Shown: positions 1-8,219 of the stretch, piece after piece
Position numbering within the stretch: the stretch's first letter is position 1
Layout: every line of letters starts with the position of its first letter
Assembly (NCBI GenBank): GCA_902489445.1
Contig: CABTZX010000001.1
Span: forward strand, 1-64,000
Source: an uncultured Bacteroidales bacterium
GTDB taxonomy: Bacteria > Bacteroidota > Bacteroidia > Bacteroidales > Porphyromonadaceae
Direction of reading: 5' to 3'
Length of the DNA stretch: 64,000 nt
Program-made: the position numbers and the translations under genes
The notes under the pieces: generated by a model
The model's input: only the letters and a program-made list of their open reading frames with translations
Databases searched by the model: none
Told to the model about the DNA's origin: nothing

Positions 1-32
1 AACCTTAAATCTAATACTATGAAAAACACACA

Positions 33-63
33 CAAAGGTAGTTACTTATTTGTCAAAAACAAA
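33..63 (-). promoter_or_regulatory. Bacteroidota promoter reading off the left edge
   Basis: On the minus strand there is TTTG (63-60), exactly 19 bases, then TACCTTTG (40-33). This fits the TTTG-N19-TAnnTTTG consensus of the primary sigma factor in Bacteroidota. It would drive a minus-strand gene lying left of position 1, which cannot be seen. Confidence 0.6.
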
Positions 64-191
64 TCTTCACTACCTAAAAGTTGTGATTGCATATTATTTA
101 AATTACTTCTTCCCTTTGAACGTGCCAATTACAAGTGACACATTACAAAAAAGAATATTATTCTGATGAATTGTTATAAGCAAAATACGAG

Positions 192-264
192 TCGGGATGA
201 GAAGACTCGAACTTCCGACCTCCACGTCCCGAACGTGGCGCGCTACCAACTGTGCTACATCCCG
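192..264 (-). tRNA. tRNA-Pro (anticodon CGG)
   Basis: The minus strand folds into a complete 73-nt cloverleaf. The acceptor stem is CGGGATG/CATCCCG, the anticodon stem CCACG/CGTGG, and the 7-nt loop TTCGGGA has CGG at positions 34-36. The T arm holds TTCGAGT. The discriminator is A, as expected for bacterial proline tRNA, and CCA is not encoded. It reads the CCG codon. A candidate promoter lies about 65 bases upstream. Confidence 0.95.
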
Positions 265-326
265 ATGCGGATAAGGGGGTACTCTGCCTACAAGGAAAGC
301 AAACGTTCCTCTCATCTGCGCTTTTG

Positions 327-355
327 CAAAGGTAGCTATTTTTTCTTTTCTGCAA
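327..355 (-). promoter_or_regulatory. Candidate promoter of tRNA-Pro
   Basis: The minus strand carries TACCTTTG (334-327), with a TTG about 18 bases upstream at the position of the -33 element. Transcription would begin near 320, some 55 bases before the tRNA 5' end. Confidence 0.5.
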
Positions 356-530
356 GCATTTTTTCGAACCAATGGGAGTGTAGCTCAAAACCTGTGCCTT
401 TAGGAGGTACGCTATCAATTTCCCGAATAGAGTAGAAGACCTTTTCTATTGAATATGCTGTTATATTGCGTAGCGGCAGCCCTATTGTAGGGGAATGACA
501 AGAAGGGTACTGCGAAGTGAGTACAAGTCG

Positions 531-1193
531 TTACAGATTAAAGAGAAGTTTATTGCTTGCGAACAGTTTTTCGCGCAGAATCTGCTCTGTGGTACCAAGC
601 GTAGCAGCAACTTCTGTATACAGGAATTCAATCGGCTCGGTATGTTCATCGCTTTCCAAAAGCATCTTTTCCGCAAGATAGGCGTATTTGATAGCATCTG
701 ATTGATAACGAGGTCCAAAGGACAGGTAGAACCCGTGGTTGATTAGTTGAGCCGCAAGTGTTGCGTTTCCCCGAAAACCGTGTACAATCAAGGGAATGGT
801 GTCGCCCTTTTGTTTGCGAAAAGCAAGAAGTTCGCCCCAGGATCTTACGATGTGTAAGATCACAGGAATCTTAAGTTCTTGCGCTAAACACCATTGAGCT
901 TCCAAAACCTTTTGCTGAAGCGCCATCGGGACTTTGATAGTTTTATCTAATCCGCATTCCCCAATTGCCTTTACATCCGGTCGTTTGGCAAGGCTATTTA
1001 TGATGGTGTCTGATAGAGAGTTTTCGGAAATGTGCCATGGATGTTGTCCGATGGAATAAACGGTTCGCGGGCGTATCCCCATATCGGGAAGCTTTTCTGT
1101 GGTAATATCAATCGAGACAAGCTGCCACTCCCCATCGTGAACCGGTGTAGATAGGTGGCAGTGCGAATTACAATAGGGTAAGATAACGCTCAC
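531..1193 (-). CDS. tatD: TatD-family metal-dependent hydrolase
   Basis: About 220 aa of the TatD amidohydrolase family, metal-dependent nucleases acting on DNA 3' ends in the cytoplasm. Family motifs appear in order: SHCH near residue 10 (the HxH metal site), GECGLDK near 77, a metal-ligand region VILH near 111, HGF near 137 and ESDEH near 176. It is somewhat shorter than the usual 250-260 aa. I chose the GTG at 1193 because it overlaps the yidD stop (GTGA) and puts SHCH close to the N-terminus. A longer reading from a TTG at 1232 would run into yidD. It is the last gene of a hemD-rnpA-yidD-tatD run with overlapping ends, so it is probably translationally coupled. The exact substrate is not shown. 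Confidence 0.85.
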   Translation of the reverse strand: MSVILPYCNSHCHLSTPVHDGEWQLVSIDITTEKLPDMGIRPRTVYSIGQHPWHISENSLSDTIINSLAKRPDVKAIGECGLDKTIKVPMALQQKVLEAQWCLAQELKIPVILHIVRSWGELLAFRKQKGDTIPLIVHGFRGNATLAAQLINHGFYLSFGPRYQSDAIKYAYLAEKMLLESDEHTEPIEFLYTEVAATLGTTEQILREKLFASNKLLFNL

Positions 1194-1453
1194 GGAACGG
1201 GATCGTAACCTGATTTCCCCCACGGATGGCAACGCAGAATGCGACGCACCGCCAAATAGGTGCCTTTGAAGGGACCGTACTTACGCAGTGCTTGCAGAGC
1301 ATACGTGGAACAAGTAGGCGTAAAGCGGCATGTAGGCGGAAAAAGCGGAGAAATGCTTATTTGGTAAAAGCGTATCGGAAGCGACAATACCCATACCGAT
1401 GCAGCTCTCAGCTTTTGGAGAACGATATTATTCTTACGATTGGCCATAAGCAT
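1190..1453 (-). CDS. yidD: Membrane protein insertion efficiency factor YidD
   Basis: 87 aa with the YidD/DUF37 signature: an amphipathic N-terminal helix (LPIRFYQISISPL), then the Cys-rich core CRFTPTCSTYA and the ending ILRCHPWGKSGYDPVP. YidD sits at the inner membrane next to the insertase YidC. The start lies inside rnpA (overlap about 20 bases) and the stop overlaps tatD, which fits the widespread rnpA-yidD pairing. A second in-frame ATG two codons in (1447) is an equally good start. Confidence 0.92.
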   Translation of the reverse strand: MLMANRKNNIVLQKLRAASVWVLSLPIRFYQISISPLFPPTCRFTPTCSTYALQALRKYGPFKGTYLAVRRILRCHPWGKSGYDPVP

Positions 1454-1841
1454 GGGATTCCTTCGAAAGTACCTTTGTGATCCGCTTCATGGCTTTTTGG
1501 CAGCAAGCAGATGAGGGGAGCTCATCGCAAATTGCAATAAGCGCAAAGTGCAGTACGAGGTTTCTCTCCGTAAGAATACCGATAAGTGGCTCTTTGTTCA
1601 GTCGATATGCCTCACGAGTAAGCCGCTTGATATGATTTCTGTCCACCGCATTTTTAAAGCGCTTTTTGCTAACGCTTATCAGTAAAGCAGCATTCGGCGT
1701 GTTTGTTTTGTCAGCATTAGCATGCAAACTGTAAACAACGCGATAGGGATAAGCCGAAAAGGCTCGCTTAGAAAGGAATAGCGCTTCAATGTCGAGCTTT
1801 TTGTATAGTCGCTCGGCTTTGGTAAACTTATGCTTCGGCAT
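1434..1841 (-). CDS. rnpA: Ribonuclease P protein component
   Basis: 135 aa, RnpA family. The diagnostic RNR-type helix is clear: KKRFKNAVDRNHIKRLTREA around residues 58-77, preceded by a basic N-terminus (KAERLYKK). It binds the catalytic RNase P RNA and helps mature tRNA 5' ends. It overlaps hemD upstream by 14 bases and yidD downstream. The RNA partner rnpB was not found in this window. Confidence 0.93.
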   Translation of the reverse strand: MPKHKFTKAERLYKKLDIEALFLSKRAFSAYPYRVVYSLHANADKTNTPNAALLISVSKKRFKNAVDRNHIKRLTREAYRLNKEPLIGILTERNLVLHFALIAICDELPSSACCQKAMKRITKVLSKESHAYGQS

Positions 1842-2601
1842 GCGAGGCGAGGAAGGCCTCCAAAGCTCCAGCCATAGAGGGATATTCCGGTGTTGGAGCT
1901 GTAAAGTCGGGCTGCATACCAGCTTTCACCAGTGCATCTTCTGTTAGCTTCCCAAAGGCACCAATCAGTATCTTCTTTTTGTTAAAGTCCGGGAACAGCT
2001 CTTCCATAGCACTAATTCCGTAGGGACTGAAAAATATGACCAAATCGTAGGCGTGGGTAGGTTTATCTTCCCATGGTCGGGTAATTGTTTCGTAGGCAAC
2101 CACGCTTTTGTAATTAAAGTTGGTGCCTTCCAATTGCTCTACCAAAGGGCTAATTCCATCCTCACCCACGGGAATCAGGAAGCGTTCGCCCTTATGCGAA
2201 GGTTTTGACATAAGGCGCACAAGCTCATCGGTGTGACCCATTTCCCCAAAGAATATTTTGCGCTTGCGATATACAATATACTTTTGAAGGTATAGAGCAA
2301 TTTTCTCGCTTGAGCAGAAGTATTTCATTGTTTCGGGCACCGTAAGCCGCATAGATTTGAGCAAAGTGAAAAAACAATCGATAGCGGTTTTAGAAGTGAA
2401 CACAAAAGCTGTATAGGAAAGAGGATCAATTCGTTGCTTCCTGAATGCCACTGCATCAATGGGAACAGTTTGGATCAATTGCCGGAAATCGATGTCGTAT
2501 CCGAATCGCTCTGCTATGCTGAAGTAAGGACTCCTTCCCGAAGAGGGTTCGGGCTGTGAAATAAGCATCTTTTTCTTTGCTTTTTCCATTTGTCGGCTCA
2601 T
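1828..2601 (-). CDS. hemD: Uroporphyrinogen-III synthase family protein
   Basis: Up to 257 aa, resembling the HemD family, which cyclises hydroxymethylbilane to uroporphyrinogen III in haem synthesis. The Bacteroidota-style opening LISQPEPSSGRSPYFSIAER is followed by two Rossmann-like halves. The C-terminal half has VVAYETI, VIFFSPYGISAMEELF and IGAFGKLTEDALVKAG, the usual order of the porphyrin-binding cleft. Sequence conservation in this family is low, so the call rests on motif order and context. The ATG at 2601 is the longest start; ATGs at 2589 and 2568 are alternatives. It overlaps rnpA by 14 bases. Confidence 0.8.
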   Translation of the reverse strand: MSRQMEKAKKKMLISQPEPSSGRSPYFSIAERFGYDIDFRQLIQTVPIDAVAFRKQRIDPLSYTAFVFTSKTAIDCFFTLLKSMRLTVPETMKYFCSSEKIALYLQKYIVYRKRKIFFGEMGHTDELVRLMSKPSHKGERFLIPVGEDGISPLVEQLEGTNFNYKSVVAYETITRPWEDKPTHAYDLVIFFSPYGISAMEELFPDFNKKKILIGAFGKLTEDALVKAGMQPDFTAPTPEYPSMAGALEAFLASHAEA

Positions 2602-2673
2602 GCTATGCTCTTTTTTGGCACCTCGTACGTCGTTTCGAACTATGCCCTACGCCGCGGGAAGGTCTTAACCTGC

Positions 2674-3336
2674 CTACAATCGGCTGTACGCTACCAGGCA
2701 CAGCAGAAAAGGCATAAGTTCGTGACTGCAAAGGTACAAAAAAAAGAGCGGAAGGCTACCTTCGCTATTATCGCGAAAGGCTCTAAGCGAGATAATCACT
2801 ACTGCAATTCGCCACAATGCCATTACCGAAAGAAACAAGATGGGTAATGCTTTCAAGCAGGAAGGTATACAGGCAACAACCATCACCGGGAACAAAATAT
2901 ACACTGCTCCCTGCTCAATGTACCGGTAACTAACTATCCACGAATGAGATACCGCTGTAGATAGGTAAACTTTACCGAGCAAAAGGTAGATACAAACCCG
3001 TGTTATGTAAAACAGAATCATCCCTCCTGTAAAGAGGAGCGCAATTCTTATAAAACCCCACTCCGATAAACTTTCGTGGAACACAGAGTAGAGGTAGCAA
3101 AGTACGATAAAAGTTATTTCAATGGAAAGAAGTATCTTGGCGACTAATGAGCGGTAGAGCGGCAACGCAACTTCGTTTGATGTGCCCTGGTAGAACGTTT
3201 TGTTCCACACCTCCCCTATACTTAAGCTTTTTCGTTCCCAAGCCGACGATAAGGCGATAAATACCGCTGTTATGATTGTAACAACCATAGCGGCATCATA
3301 CCACCAATTACCGGACCAAGCAAGCGCGCCTTCCAT
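2674..3336 (-). CDS. DUF4271 multi-pass membrane protein
   Basis: About 220 aa with roughly six hydrophobic segments, for example AAMVVTIITAVFIALSSAW near the N-terminus and ILFLSVMALWRIAVVIISL near the C-terminus. Context next to hemD and overall pattern match DUF4271, a Bacteroidota membrane family of unknown function. The longer reading from the ATG at 3387 is unlikely, because that ATG lies inside a perfect 11-bp hairpin that looks like the terminator of the upstream rubredoxin gene. The ATG at 3336 (MEGALAW) is preferred. Function is unknown. Confidence 0.7.
   Translation of the reverse strand: MEGALAWSGNWWYDAAMVVTIITAVFIALSSAWERKSLSIGEVWNKTFYQGTSNEVALPLYRSLVAKILLSIEITFIVLCYLYSVFHESLSEWGFIRIALLFTGGMILFYITRVCIYLLLGKVYLSTAVSHSWIVSYRYIEQGAVYILFPVMVVACIPSCLKALPILFLSVMALWRIAVVIISLRAFRDNSEGSLPLFFLYLCSHELMPFLLCLVAYSRL
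2729..2736 (-). promoter_or_regulatory. Candidate internal promoter for hemD
   Basis: TACCTTTG on the minus strand within the 3' end of the DUF4271 gene, about 130 bases upstream of hemD. No TTTG sits at -33, so this is a weak candidate. Confidence 0.3.
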
Positions 3337-3360
3337 TGTATCTATAATGGTGACAAAATC

Positions 3361-3388
3361 AATGCAGCTCCTTTGTGGGAGCTGCATT
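3361..3388 (-). terminator. Perfect 11-bp hairpin downstream of rubredoxin
   Basis: AATGCAGCTCC, a 6-base loop, then its exact reverse complement. On the minus strand it is followed by GATTTTGT, giving a short T tract. It lies 55 bases after the rubredoxin stop and covers the upstream ATG that an ORF caller would use for the DUF4271 gene. Confidence 0.6.
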
Positions 3389-3442
3389 CAGGAAAACGCT
3401 TTAATTGTCTCCCTTGTATTGTCAATTAGTTATATGAAACGT

Positions 3443-3607
3443 CTATTCGTCTAACGGTTCAAAATCACTTTTTTCGGCACCGCACATTGGGCAACACCAA
3501 TCATCGGGTATATCTTCAAATGCTGTTCCCGGAGCGATACCTCCGTCGGGATCTCCTACTGCGGGGTCATATATCCAGCCACAAGGCTGACATTGATACT
3601 TTTTCAT
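3443..3607 (-). CDS. Rubredoxin
   Basis: A 54-aa protein read directly from the minus strand. It starts MKKYQCQPCGWIYDP and contains the two CxxC knuckles that hold one iron: C6-x-x-C9 and C39-P-M-C42-G. It also has the conserved IYDPAVGDPDGGIAPGT and FEDIPDDW stretches, so it is a full-length, standard rubredoxin. It acts as a small cytoplasmic one-electron carrier; in anaerobes this is often for reductive detoxification of oxygen or peroxide. No partner oxidoreductase is adjacent. It appears to be a single-gene transcript with its own promoter and hairpin. Confidence 0.95.
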   Translation of the reverse strand: MKKYQCQPCGWIYDPAVGDPDGGIAPGTAFEDIPDDWCCPMCGAEKSDFEPLDE

Positions 3608-3704
3608 CGTTTTCTCTTCTTATTAGGTTCAACTTATTCTTCTTATTCTGCTTTTGAGTATATGCTTTCATCGTATCCGAGTGCATATCCTCACTTTCCT
3701 TTTG

Positions 3705-3712
3705 CAAATATA
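3705..3712 (-). promoter_or_regulatory. Candidate -7 element for rubredoxin
   Basis: TATATTTG on the minus strand, about 100 bases upstream of the rubredoxin ATG. It matches TAnnTTTG. No clear -33 element is present. Confidence 0.4.
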
Positions 3713-3952
3713 GTGCCTTCGCTTGAATTTAGAGCCATATCTCGCATGCAGCACCGCTTCCCACCCTTTTTCTGTTAAGGGTAATGGTGTTTGGTTTATG
3801 AAACATACTAACCCGAGCTTCTTTGCGTTATGTTACTCCGATTGACGATAATATGTTAAAGAGAACGGCTCATCTCCCTCACGAAGAAGTGATTCCTCAA
3901 TCGGATAATATTCATCTCGAGGTTTACGCAAAGGAAGCTTTGCACAAGAGAA

Positions 3953-3982
3953 CTACCTGCTGAAATATGTTTCGGCAGGTAG
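3953..3982 (-). terminator. Hairpin downstream of phoH
   Basis: A 13-bp stem with one G-T pair (CTACCTGC-T-GAAA against TTTC-G-GCAGGTAG) and a 4-base loop, 16 bases past the phoH stop. The T tract after it on the minus strand is weak (TTCTCTTG). Confidence 0.55.
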
Positions 3983-3997
3983 ATCTTTGTGTAGGGA

Positions 3998-5341
3998 TTA
4001 GAGGAGGTTGGATGCCAGTTCGCTCAGTTTGCTGCGTTCGCCCTTTACTAAGTTGACGTGGGCGAATAGGTCTTGTTCGCGCATCTTATCCACCAGGTAT
4101 GCCAATCCGTTACTTTCGGCATCCAGGTAGGGTGAGTCGATCTGCTCAATATCACCGGTAAGAATGATTTTAGTACCCTCTCCGGCGCGCGTTACGATGG
4201 TTTTCACTTCGTGCGGAGTTAGGTTCTGCGCTTCGTCCACAATGATGAGCGAATTGGATAGGCTACGCCCTCTGATGTAGGCAAGTGCCTCAATCACAAA
4301 GGTTCCGTCCTGCTCCATTTGTTCCAAGCGTTTTATTTCGTTACCGTTTGGTTTGAGTTGGCTCTTAATAAAGCTCAGATTGTCGAACAGCGGCTGCATA
4401 TAGGGGGTAATTTTCTGCTTTTCATCGCCGGGAAGGAAGCCCAAATCCTTATTCGCAAGCGCTACGATGGGGCGCGCCAGCATAATGCTGTTGTACTGTT
4501 CGCACTGTTCGATGGCGGAAGCCAGCGCGAGCAGCGTTTTCCCGGTACCGGCTTTGCCCGTAATTGCCACTAAGCTAATCTCTTCGTCGCATAGTACTTC
4601 GAAGGCGAATGCCTGTTCCGCATTGCGCGAGGTGATGCCTGCGCAGGTGCGTTTGGGCACTTGGTTGATGGTTCGGCGGAACGGATCGAAGCGCACCATT
4701 ATGCTGTTGCGGTCACTTTTAAGGATGAAGCATTGGTTAGGAACTAATTTGCTGTGAAAATCAAGCTCTTCCGCGGGAATACCGCCCTTATCGGCATAAA
4801 TGCGGTCAATCAGATCGCCGGATATACCGGTAAACTCCTCGTGCGCCTTTTCGAAGATATTGTGGTCGGTGACCTTATCGTTAAAGTAATCTTCTACCGG
4901 CATTCCGAGCGCTTTTGCCTTCATGCGCAGATTTACGTCCTTAGTGACCAAAATGGTGGGCGTAGGTTTGTGTTCCTCCGCAATGTTTAATGCCACGGAG
5001 AGGATGCGGTGATCGGCTATTCTATCGGCGAAAGCTGCTTTAACGGCGGGGTGCTCCTGTCCCGAAAGATACACATAAAGACGCCCTCTGCCTTCACCCA
5101 GCGAGGCTCCTTTATGGAAGAAATCGCTGTCCGATGCATCGTCCAAGAAGCGGACAAAGGCACGCGCATTGAAGTTGATCTGCTCGCTTCCCTTTTTAAA
5201 CTTGTCTAATTCCTCCAATATAGTTACGGGGATGTAGATATCGTTCTCTTCAAATTTGTGGATACATTCGTAGTCGTGCAAAATTACATTCGTGTCCAGT
5301 ACGAATATTTTCTTGGTTGTCTTTTTTCTTGTAGCTGCCAT
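3998..5341 (-). CDS. PhoH-family ATPase with N-terminal PIN nuclease domain
   Basis: 447 aa, normal length for the PIN-PhoH (PhoH2/YlaK-like) proteins. The PIN domain covers about residues 12-150 (VLDTNVILHDYE, VTILEELDKFK, ILVTKDVNLRMKA), with its acidic residues present. The C-terminal P-loop domain has Walker A ITGKAGTGKT near 262 and Walker B IIVDEAQN near 365. Proteins of this type are proposed RNA-unwinding, RNA-degrading enzymes. The gene stands alone between a hairpin and its own promoter, with a 22-bp-period tetrad array upstream. Confidence 0.93.
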   Translation of the reverse strand: MAATRKKTTKKIFVLDTNVILHDYECIHKFEENDIYIPVTILEELDKFKKGSEQINFNARAFVRFLDDASDSDFFHKGASLGEGRGRLYVYLSGQEHPAVKAAFADRIADHRILSVALNIAEEHKPTPTILVTKDVNLRMKAKALGMPVEDYFNDKVTDHNIFEKAHEEFTGISGDLIDRIYADKGGIPAEELDFHSKLVPNQCFILKSDRNSIMVRFDPFRRTINQVPKRTCAGITSRNAEQAFAFEVLCDEEISLVAITGKAGTGKTLLALASAIEQCEQYNSIMLARPIVALANKDLGFLPGDEKQKITPYMQPLFDNLSFIKSQLKPNGNEIKRLEQMEQDGTFVIEALAYIRGRSLSNSLIIVDEAQNLTPHEVKTIVTRAGEGTKIILTGDIEQIDSPYLDAESNGLAYLVDKMREQDLFAHVNLVKGERSKLSELASNLL

Positions 5342-5364
5342 ATATTATAAAACTCTTGTCATCT

Positions 5365-5394
5365 CAAAGGTACACTTTTATTGCTAAATACAAA
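5365..5394 (-). promoter_or_regulatory. Promoter of phoH
   Basis: On the minus strand TTTG (5394-5391), an 18-base spacer and TACCTTTG (5372-5365), about 25 bases upstream of the ATG. The spacer is one base short of the usual 19. Confidence 0.6.
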
Positions 5395-5459
5395 CGGAAG
5401 AGGAGGAAATTGTTTCAATCTATGTGAGTAGCCCCAAAGAGGTGCCCATGGCTCTAATG

Positions 5460-5541
5460 AAAGGTATATACCTTTGAAGGCAGATGTATATACCTATCGG
5501 TGGAGATGTATATACCTTTTGGCACAGATGTATATACCTTT
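5460..5541. repeat. Tetrad array 1 (TATATA type, 4 x 16 bp + 3 x 6 bp)
   Basis: Units at 5460-5475 (AAAGGTATATACCTTT), 5482-5497, 5504-5519 and 5526-5541, with 6-bp spacers gaaggc, cggtgg and tggcac. Units two to four start AGATGTATATACC. The period is exactly 22 bp. It lies between two minus-strand genes, downstream of the terminator of neither. Confidence 0.95.
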
Positions 5542-5599
5542 TGCGGAGCACCTCGGCAGACGGTAGTAGATGGGTAGATATACGAGAGTAGGAGAGAAA

Positions 5600-5650
5600 G
5601 GATGTAAAAAGAAAAGCGCTCCGTAGGTACGGGCAGAACCTACGGAGCGC
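5600..5650 (-). terminator. Rho-independent terminator of the tolC operon
   Basis: A perfect 13-bp stem, GCGCTCCGTAGGT (5616-5628) with its complement at 5638-5650. On the minus strand it is followed by TTTTCTTTTTAC. It sits 29 bases after the tolC stop. Confidence 0.88.
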
Positions 5651-5678
5651 AATCCAAATGGATACGAATGGAATTCGG

Positions 5679-7088
5679 TTAGCGATTATTGGAACTTGGA
5701 GCCGGTTGGCGCGTCATCGTTTCGAGGATAGCTGTTTTATAGAGGAAGTCATACTTGGCACGAAGCGCTTCCACCTCAGCTACGTGGAGTTTATTTTGGC
5801 TTTGTTCCAAATCCACGGCGGTGCGCTGCCCGGCTTCAAAGGCGATGCGCATGGTTTCGTAGCTCTTGCGCGCCGCTTCTACGCTCTTATTTGCCGCATC
5901 AATGCCGAGCAGTGCGGTGGTTGCATTGGTATGAGCTTCGGAAACGCTCTGTTGGAGGCGTCTGGCTTCGGCGGCGCGTTCAACTTCAGCGTATTGTGTC
6001 CGAAGTCGAGCCCGGCGTACATTATCGTAGGTGCGTAGCCCGTCAAATAGCGGAATGGATAGGGATAACCCTACAAAGTAACGACCGTTTTGCTTCATCT
6101 GATCGGAAAAAGATGGGGTTAATTGGCGCATTTCTTTATCCAAAGGGAGGTAATAACCGTTGGAATATCCGCCTCGGAGCGAGAGCGACGGGTACCATCC
6201 GCTTTGAGCGCTCTGCACCATCAATCGCGCTATTTCGGTATTGAGTAGGGTAGCGCGATAGGAGGGTCGGTTGGCAAGTGCCTCGCGGTAGACTTCGTCC
6301 ATAGGGCGAATTTTCATTCGTTCCTCTTCAATGAGCGCATCCGTAGAGGGCTTTTCGACCTCAATGGGCGTTGGTGCATAGTAAGCTATCGCTTGCGCTA
6401 ATGCTTGTTGCGCCAAAAGAAGGCTTCCTTTGGCGTTGGCTAGTGCCAATTCGTCGCTCGCAAGGCGCGCTTCCACCTCATAAAGCTTGGAAACAGCCCA
6501 TTTGCCGGCGTCAACCATGTGCTTTGTGTACTCAAGCGTACGGCGCGTTTGCTCTATAGATAATTTGTTTGTTTGGAGCACCTCCGTTTGTAGTACCAAA
6601 TTGTAATATAGCCCAATCACTCTAATGGTAACCTCTTCGGTGCTCTGCTCTAAGGTTGCGATGCTGCGGGACTTATCCAAACGCGCCGCCTTAAGCTCGG
6701 CAATGCGCTTGAGTCCGGTAAAAAGATCGATGGAAGCGGAGGCACCAAAGCTCGTATTAGCGGAGGATTGGTCAAGGATTACGCCGCGCTTATCCTGACT
6801 TCGCCCAAAGTTAAAATCTTGCGATACCGAGGCGCCCACAAACGGCAGGAAGCTGTGCCAAGCCGATTGCAGTGCGATGTGCGCCTGAAGCGTATCCAAC
6901 GAGCGGCTGACGGTAGGCGTATCGAAGTAAACGGCGCGTGCAATGCACTCTTCGAGCGACAGGGGCGCTGCCGGTGCTGTGTAGAGCGTATCGTACGGAA
7001 CCGCTGTTGTTTGCGCAGATTGCGCCCGTGCTACCGGTGGAACGGCAAGCAATAAGGCAAAAAGAACGATGTATTGTTTGAAACTCAT
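5679..7088 (-). CDS. TolC-family outer membrane efflux protein
   Basis: 469 aa. A signal peptide (YIVLFALLLAVPPVARAQS) precedes two TolC-type OEP repeats rich in long helices with heptad-like patterns (for example LKAARLDKSRSIATLEQ and VEAARKSYETMRIAFEAGQRT). The Y-x-x-MRIAFEAGQ-x-T-VDLEQSQ stretch near the C-terminus is typical of the family. It forms the trimeric outer membrane channel of a tripartite pump. It is the last gene of a five-gene operon (ATPase, two permeases, adaptor, TolC), with a 4-base gap to the adaptor. The substrate is not apparent; macrolides, peptides or lipids are all possible for such systems. Confidence 0.92.
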   Translation of the reverse strand: MSFKQYIVLFALLLAVPPVARAQSAQTTAVPYDTLYTAPAAPLSLEECIARAVYFDTPTVSRSLDTLQAHIALQSAWHSFLPFVGASVSQDFNFGRSQDKRGVILDQSSANTSFGASASIDLFTGLKRIAELKAARLDKSRSIATLEQSTEEVTIRVIGLYYNLVLQTEVLQTNKLSIEQTRRTLEYTKHMVDAGKWAVSKLYEVEARLASDELALANAKGSLLLAQQALAQAIAYYAPTPIEVEKPSTDALIEEERMKIRPMDEVYREALANRPSYRATLLNTEIARLMVQSAQSGWYPSLSLRGGYSNGYYLPLDKEMRQLTPSFSDQMKQNGRYFVGLSLSIPLFDGLRTYDNVRRARLRTQYAEVERAAEARRLQQSVSEAHTNATTALLGIDAANKSVEAARKSYETMRIAFEAGQRTAVDLEQSQNKLHVAEVEALRAKYDFLYKTAILETMTRQPAPSSNNR

Positions 7089-7092
7089 AGTA

Positions 7093-8196
7093 CTAATTGC
7101 TCATTATTTCCAATCCGCGCACCTTTTCGCCCGGCTTGAGTCCGCTCTTAATTTCCGTACTAACTCCGTCCGACAGCCCGCATACAACGTAGCGCTCCTT
7201 AGTTTCCAATTCGGGCTTTTCCTTAGTTACAATTGACACAAAGGTGGAGTCGTTACGATAGAAAATACAGTTTTCCGGAATGGCAGTTACCTTGTAAACG
7301 CCCTCGAGGATTACTTCCGCATTGGCACCATATCCGGAGCGCAACTCGGAGGTCTTTTCGTTGTTAAGGGCAGCGCGCACTTCGTAAGTGGTACTACCAT
7401 TTTCTGTTATTCCTTTTGGGGCAATATACTCAATGGAAGCATCTATTTCCTTGCCTTGTAAAGCTCCGATTCGGACACGGGTAGGCATTCCCAGATGGAG
7501 CTTTCCTATAATCGTTTCGTCAACTTTACCGATGAATACCATATCGTTCATATCAGCTATGGAGGCAACGGTGGTTCCTTCGTTAAATGTATTGGCTTGA
7601 ATCACGCTACTACCCACCTTCACCGGCACGGTAAGTACGGTTCCGCTGATGGTAGCACGCACCAATGTGGACGAGGAGGAGGCGGTGCGGCTGCTGCGTC
7701 CGGTACGAACAATTTCGAGCGCTTCCTTACCGTTGTCCAACTGCTCCTTGGCTTTGAGGTAGCGCGCTGTGGCTGCTTCGTGCTCTTCGCGTGCCACTAC
7801 ACCGCTTTCAAAGAGCTTTTTGCTCCGTTCGTACTGTTCTTTTGCTTCATTGAAAGCAATTTCTGCCATACGGAGGGAGGATTCGGCGTTGGCGGTTTGC
7901 ATCATTTCGGGCAAAACTTCTATACGTGCCAAAACGTCGCCTTGCTTCACTACATCGCCCGGTTTACAGAAAACCTCAGCAATGATGCCGTTGAGCTGCG
8001 GTTTGATCAGCACTTCGTCGCGCGGAGATACGGATCCGCTGAGCAGCGTCTTATTCTCAATGCTGTCCACAACGGTAGCCGTTTCCACGGCAAAATGCGT
8101 TTTCTTGGGGCGCGTCCGCATAAAAAGGAATACAAAAACGCCTACCACTATGAGGGCAAAAAGGCACCATAGGGTTATTTTGATTGCTTTCTTCAT
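7093..8196 (-). CDS. MacA/HlyD-type periplasmic adaptor
   Basis: 367 aa membrane-fusion protein. A single N-terminal anchor (LWCLFALIVVGVFVFLFM) is followed by a split lipoyl/barrel-sandwich domain (VLIKPQLNGIIAEVFCKPGDVVKQGD and ATISGTVLTVPVKVGS), an alpha-hairpin between them (about residues 105-165) and a beta-barrel (MPTRVRIGALQGKEIDASIEYI). It links the inner membrane ABC permease to TolC. It sits between the permease (23 bases) and tolC (4 bases) in one operon. Confidence 0.92.
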   Translation of the reverse strand: MKKAIKITLWCLFALIVVGVFVFLFMRTRPKKTHFAVETATVVDSIENKTLLSGSVSPRDEVLIKPQLNGIIAEVFCKPGDVVKQGDVLARIEVLPEMMQTANAESSLRMAEIAFNEAKEQYERSKKLFESGVVAREEHEAATARYLKAKEQLDNGKEALEIVRTGRSSRTASSSSTLVRATISGTVLTVPVKVGSSVIQANTFNEGTTVASIADMNDMVFIGKVDETIIGKLHLGMPTRVRIGALQGKEIDASIEYIAPKGITENGSTTYEVRAALNNEKTSELRSGYGANAEVILEGVYKVTAIPENCIFYRNDSTFVSIVTKEKPELETKERYVVCGLSDGVSTEIKSGLKPGEKVRGLEIMSN

Positions 8197-8219
8197 AATA
8201 TTGCTAATGCTTTTATTGT

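Larger units (their letters stand above)
3608..3997. other. Intergenic region between rubredoxin and phoH
   Basis: About 390 bases without a convincing gene. It holds the likely rubredoxin promoter and, at its right end, the phoH hairpin. The rest (about 3780-3950) is unremarkable mixed sequence. Confidence 0.6.
5342..5678. other. Intergenic region phoH-tolC
   Basis: About 340 bases without a gene. It contains the phoH promoter, the first four-unit TATATA array and the strong terminator of the tolC operon. Confidence 0.8.

Noticed and set aside
5460..5541. Tetrad arrays as CRISPR arrays
   Set aside because: Repeats are only 16 bp and palindromic, the spacers are 6 bp, there are always exactly four units, and no cas genes are in the window.
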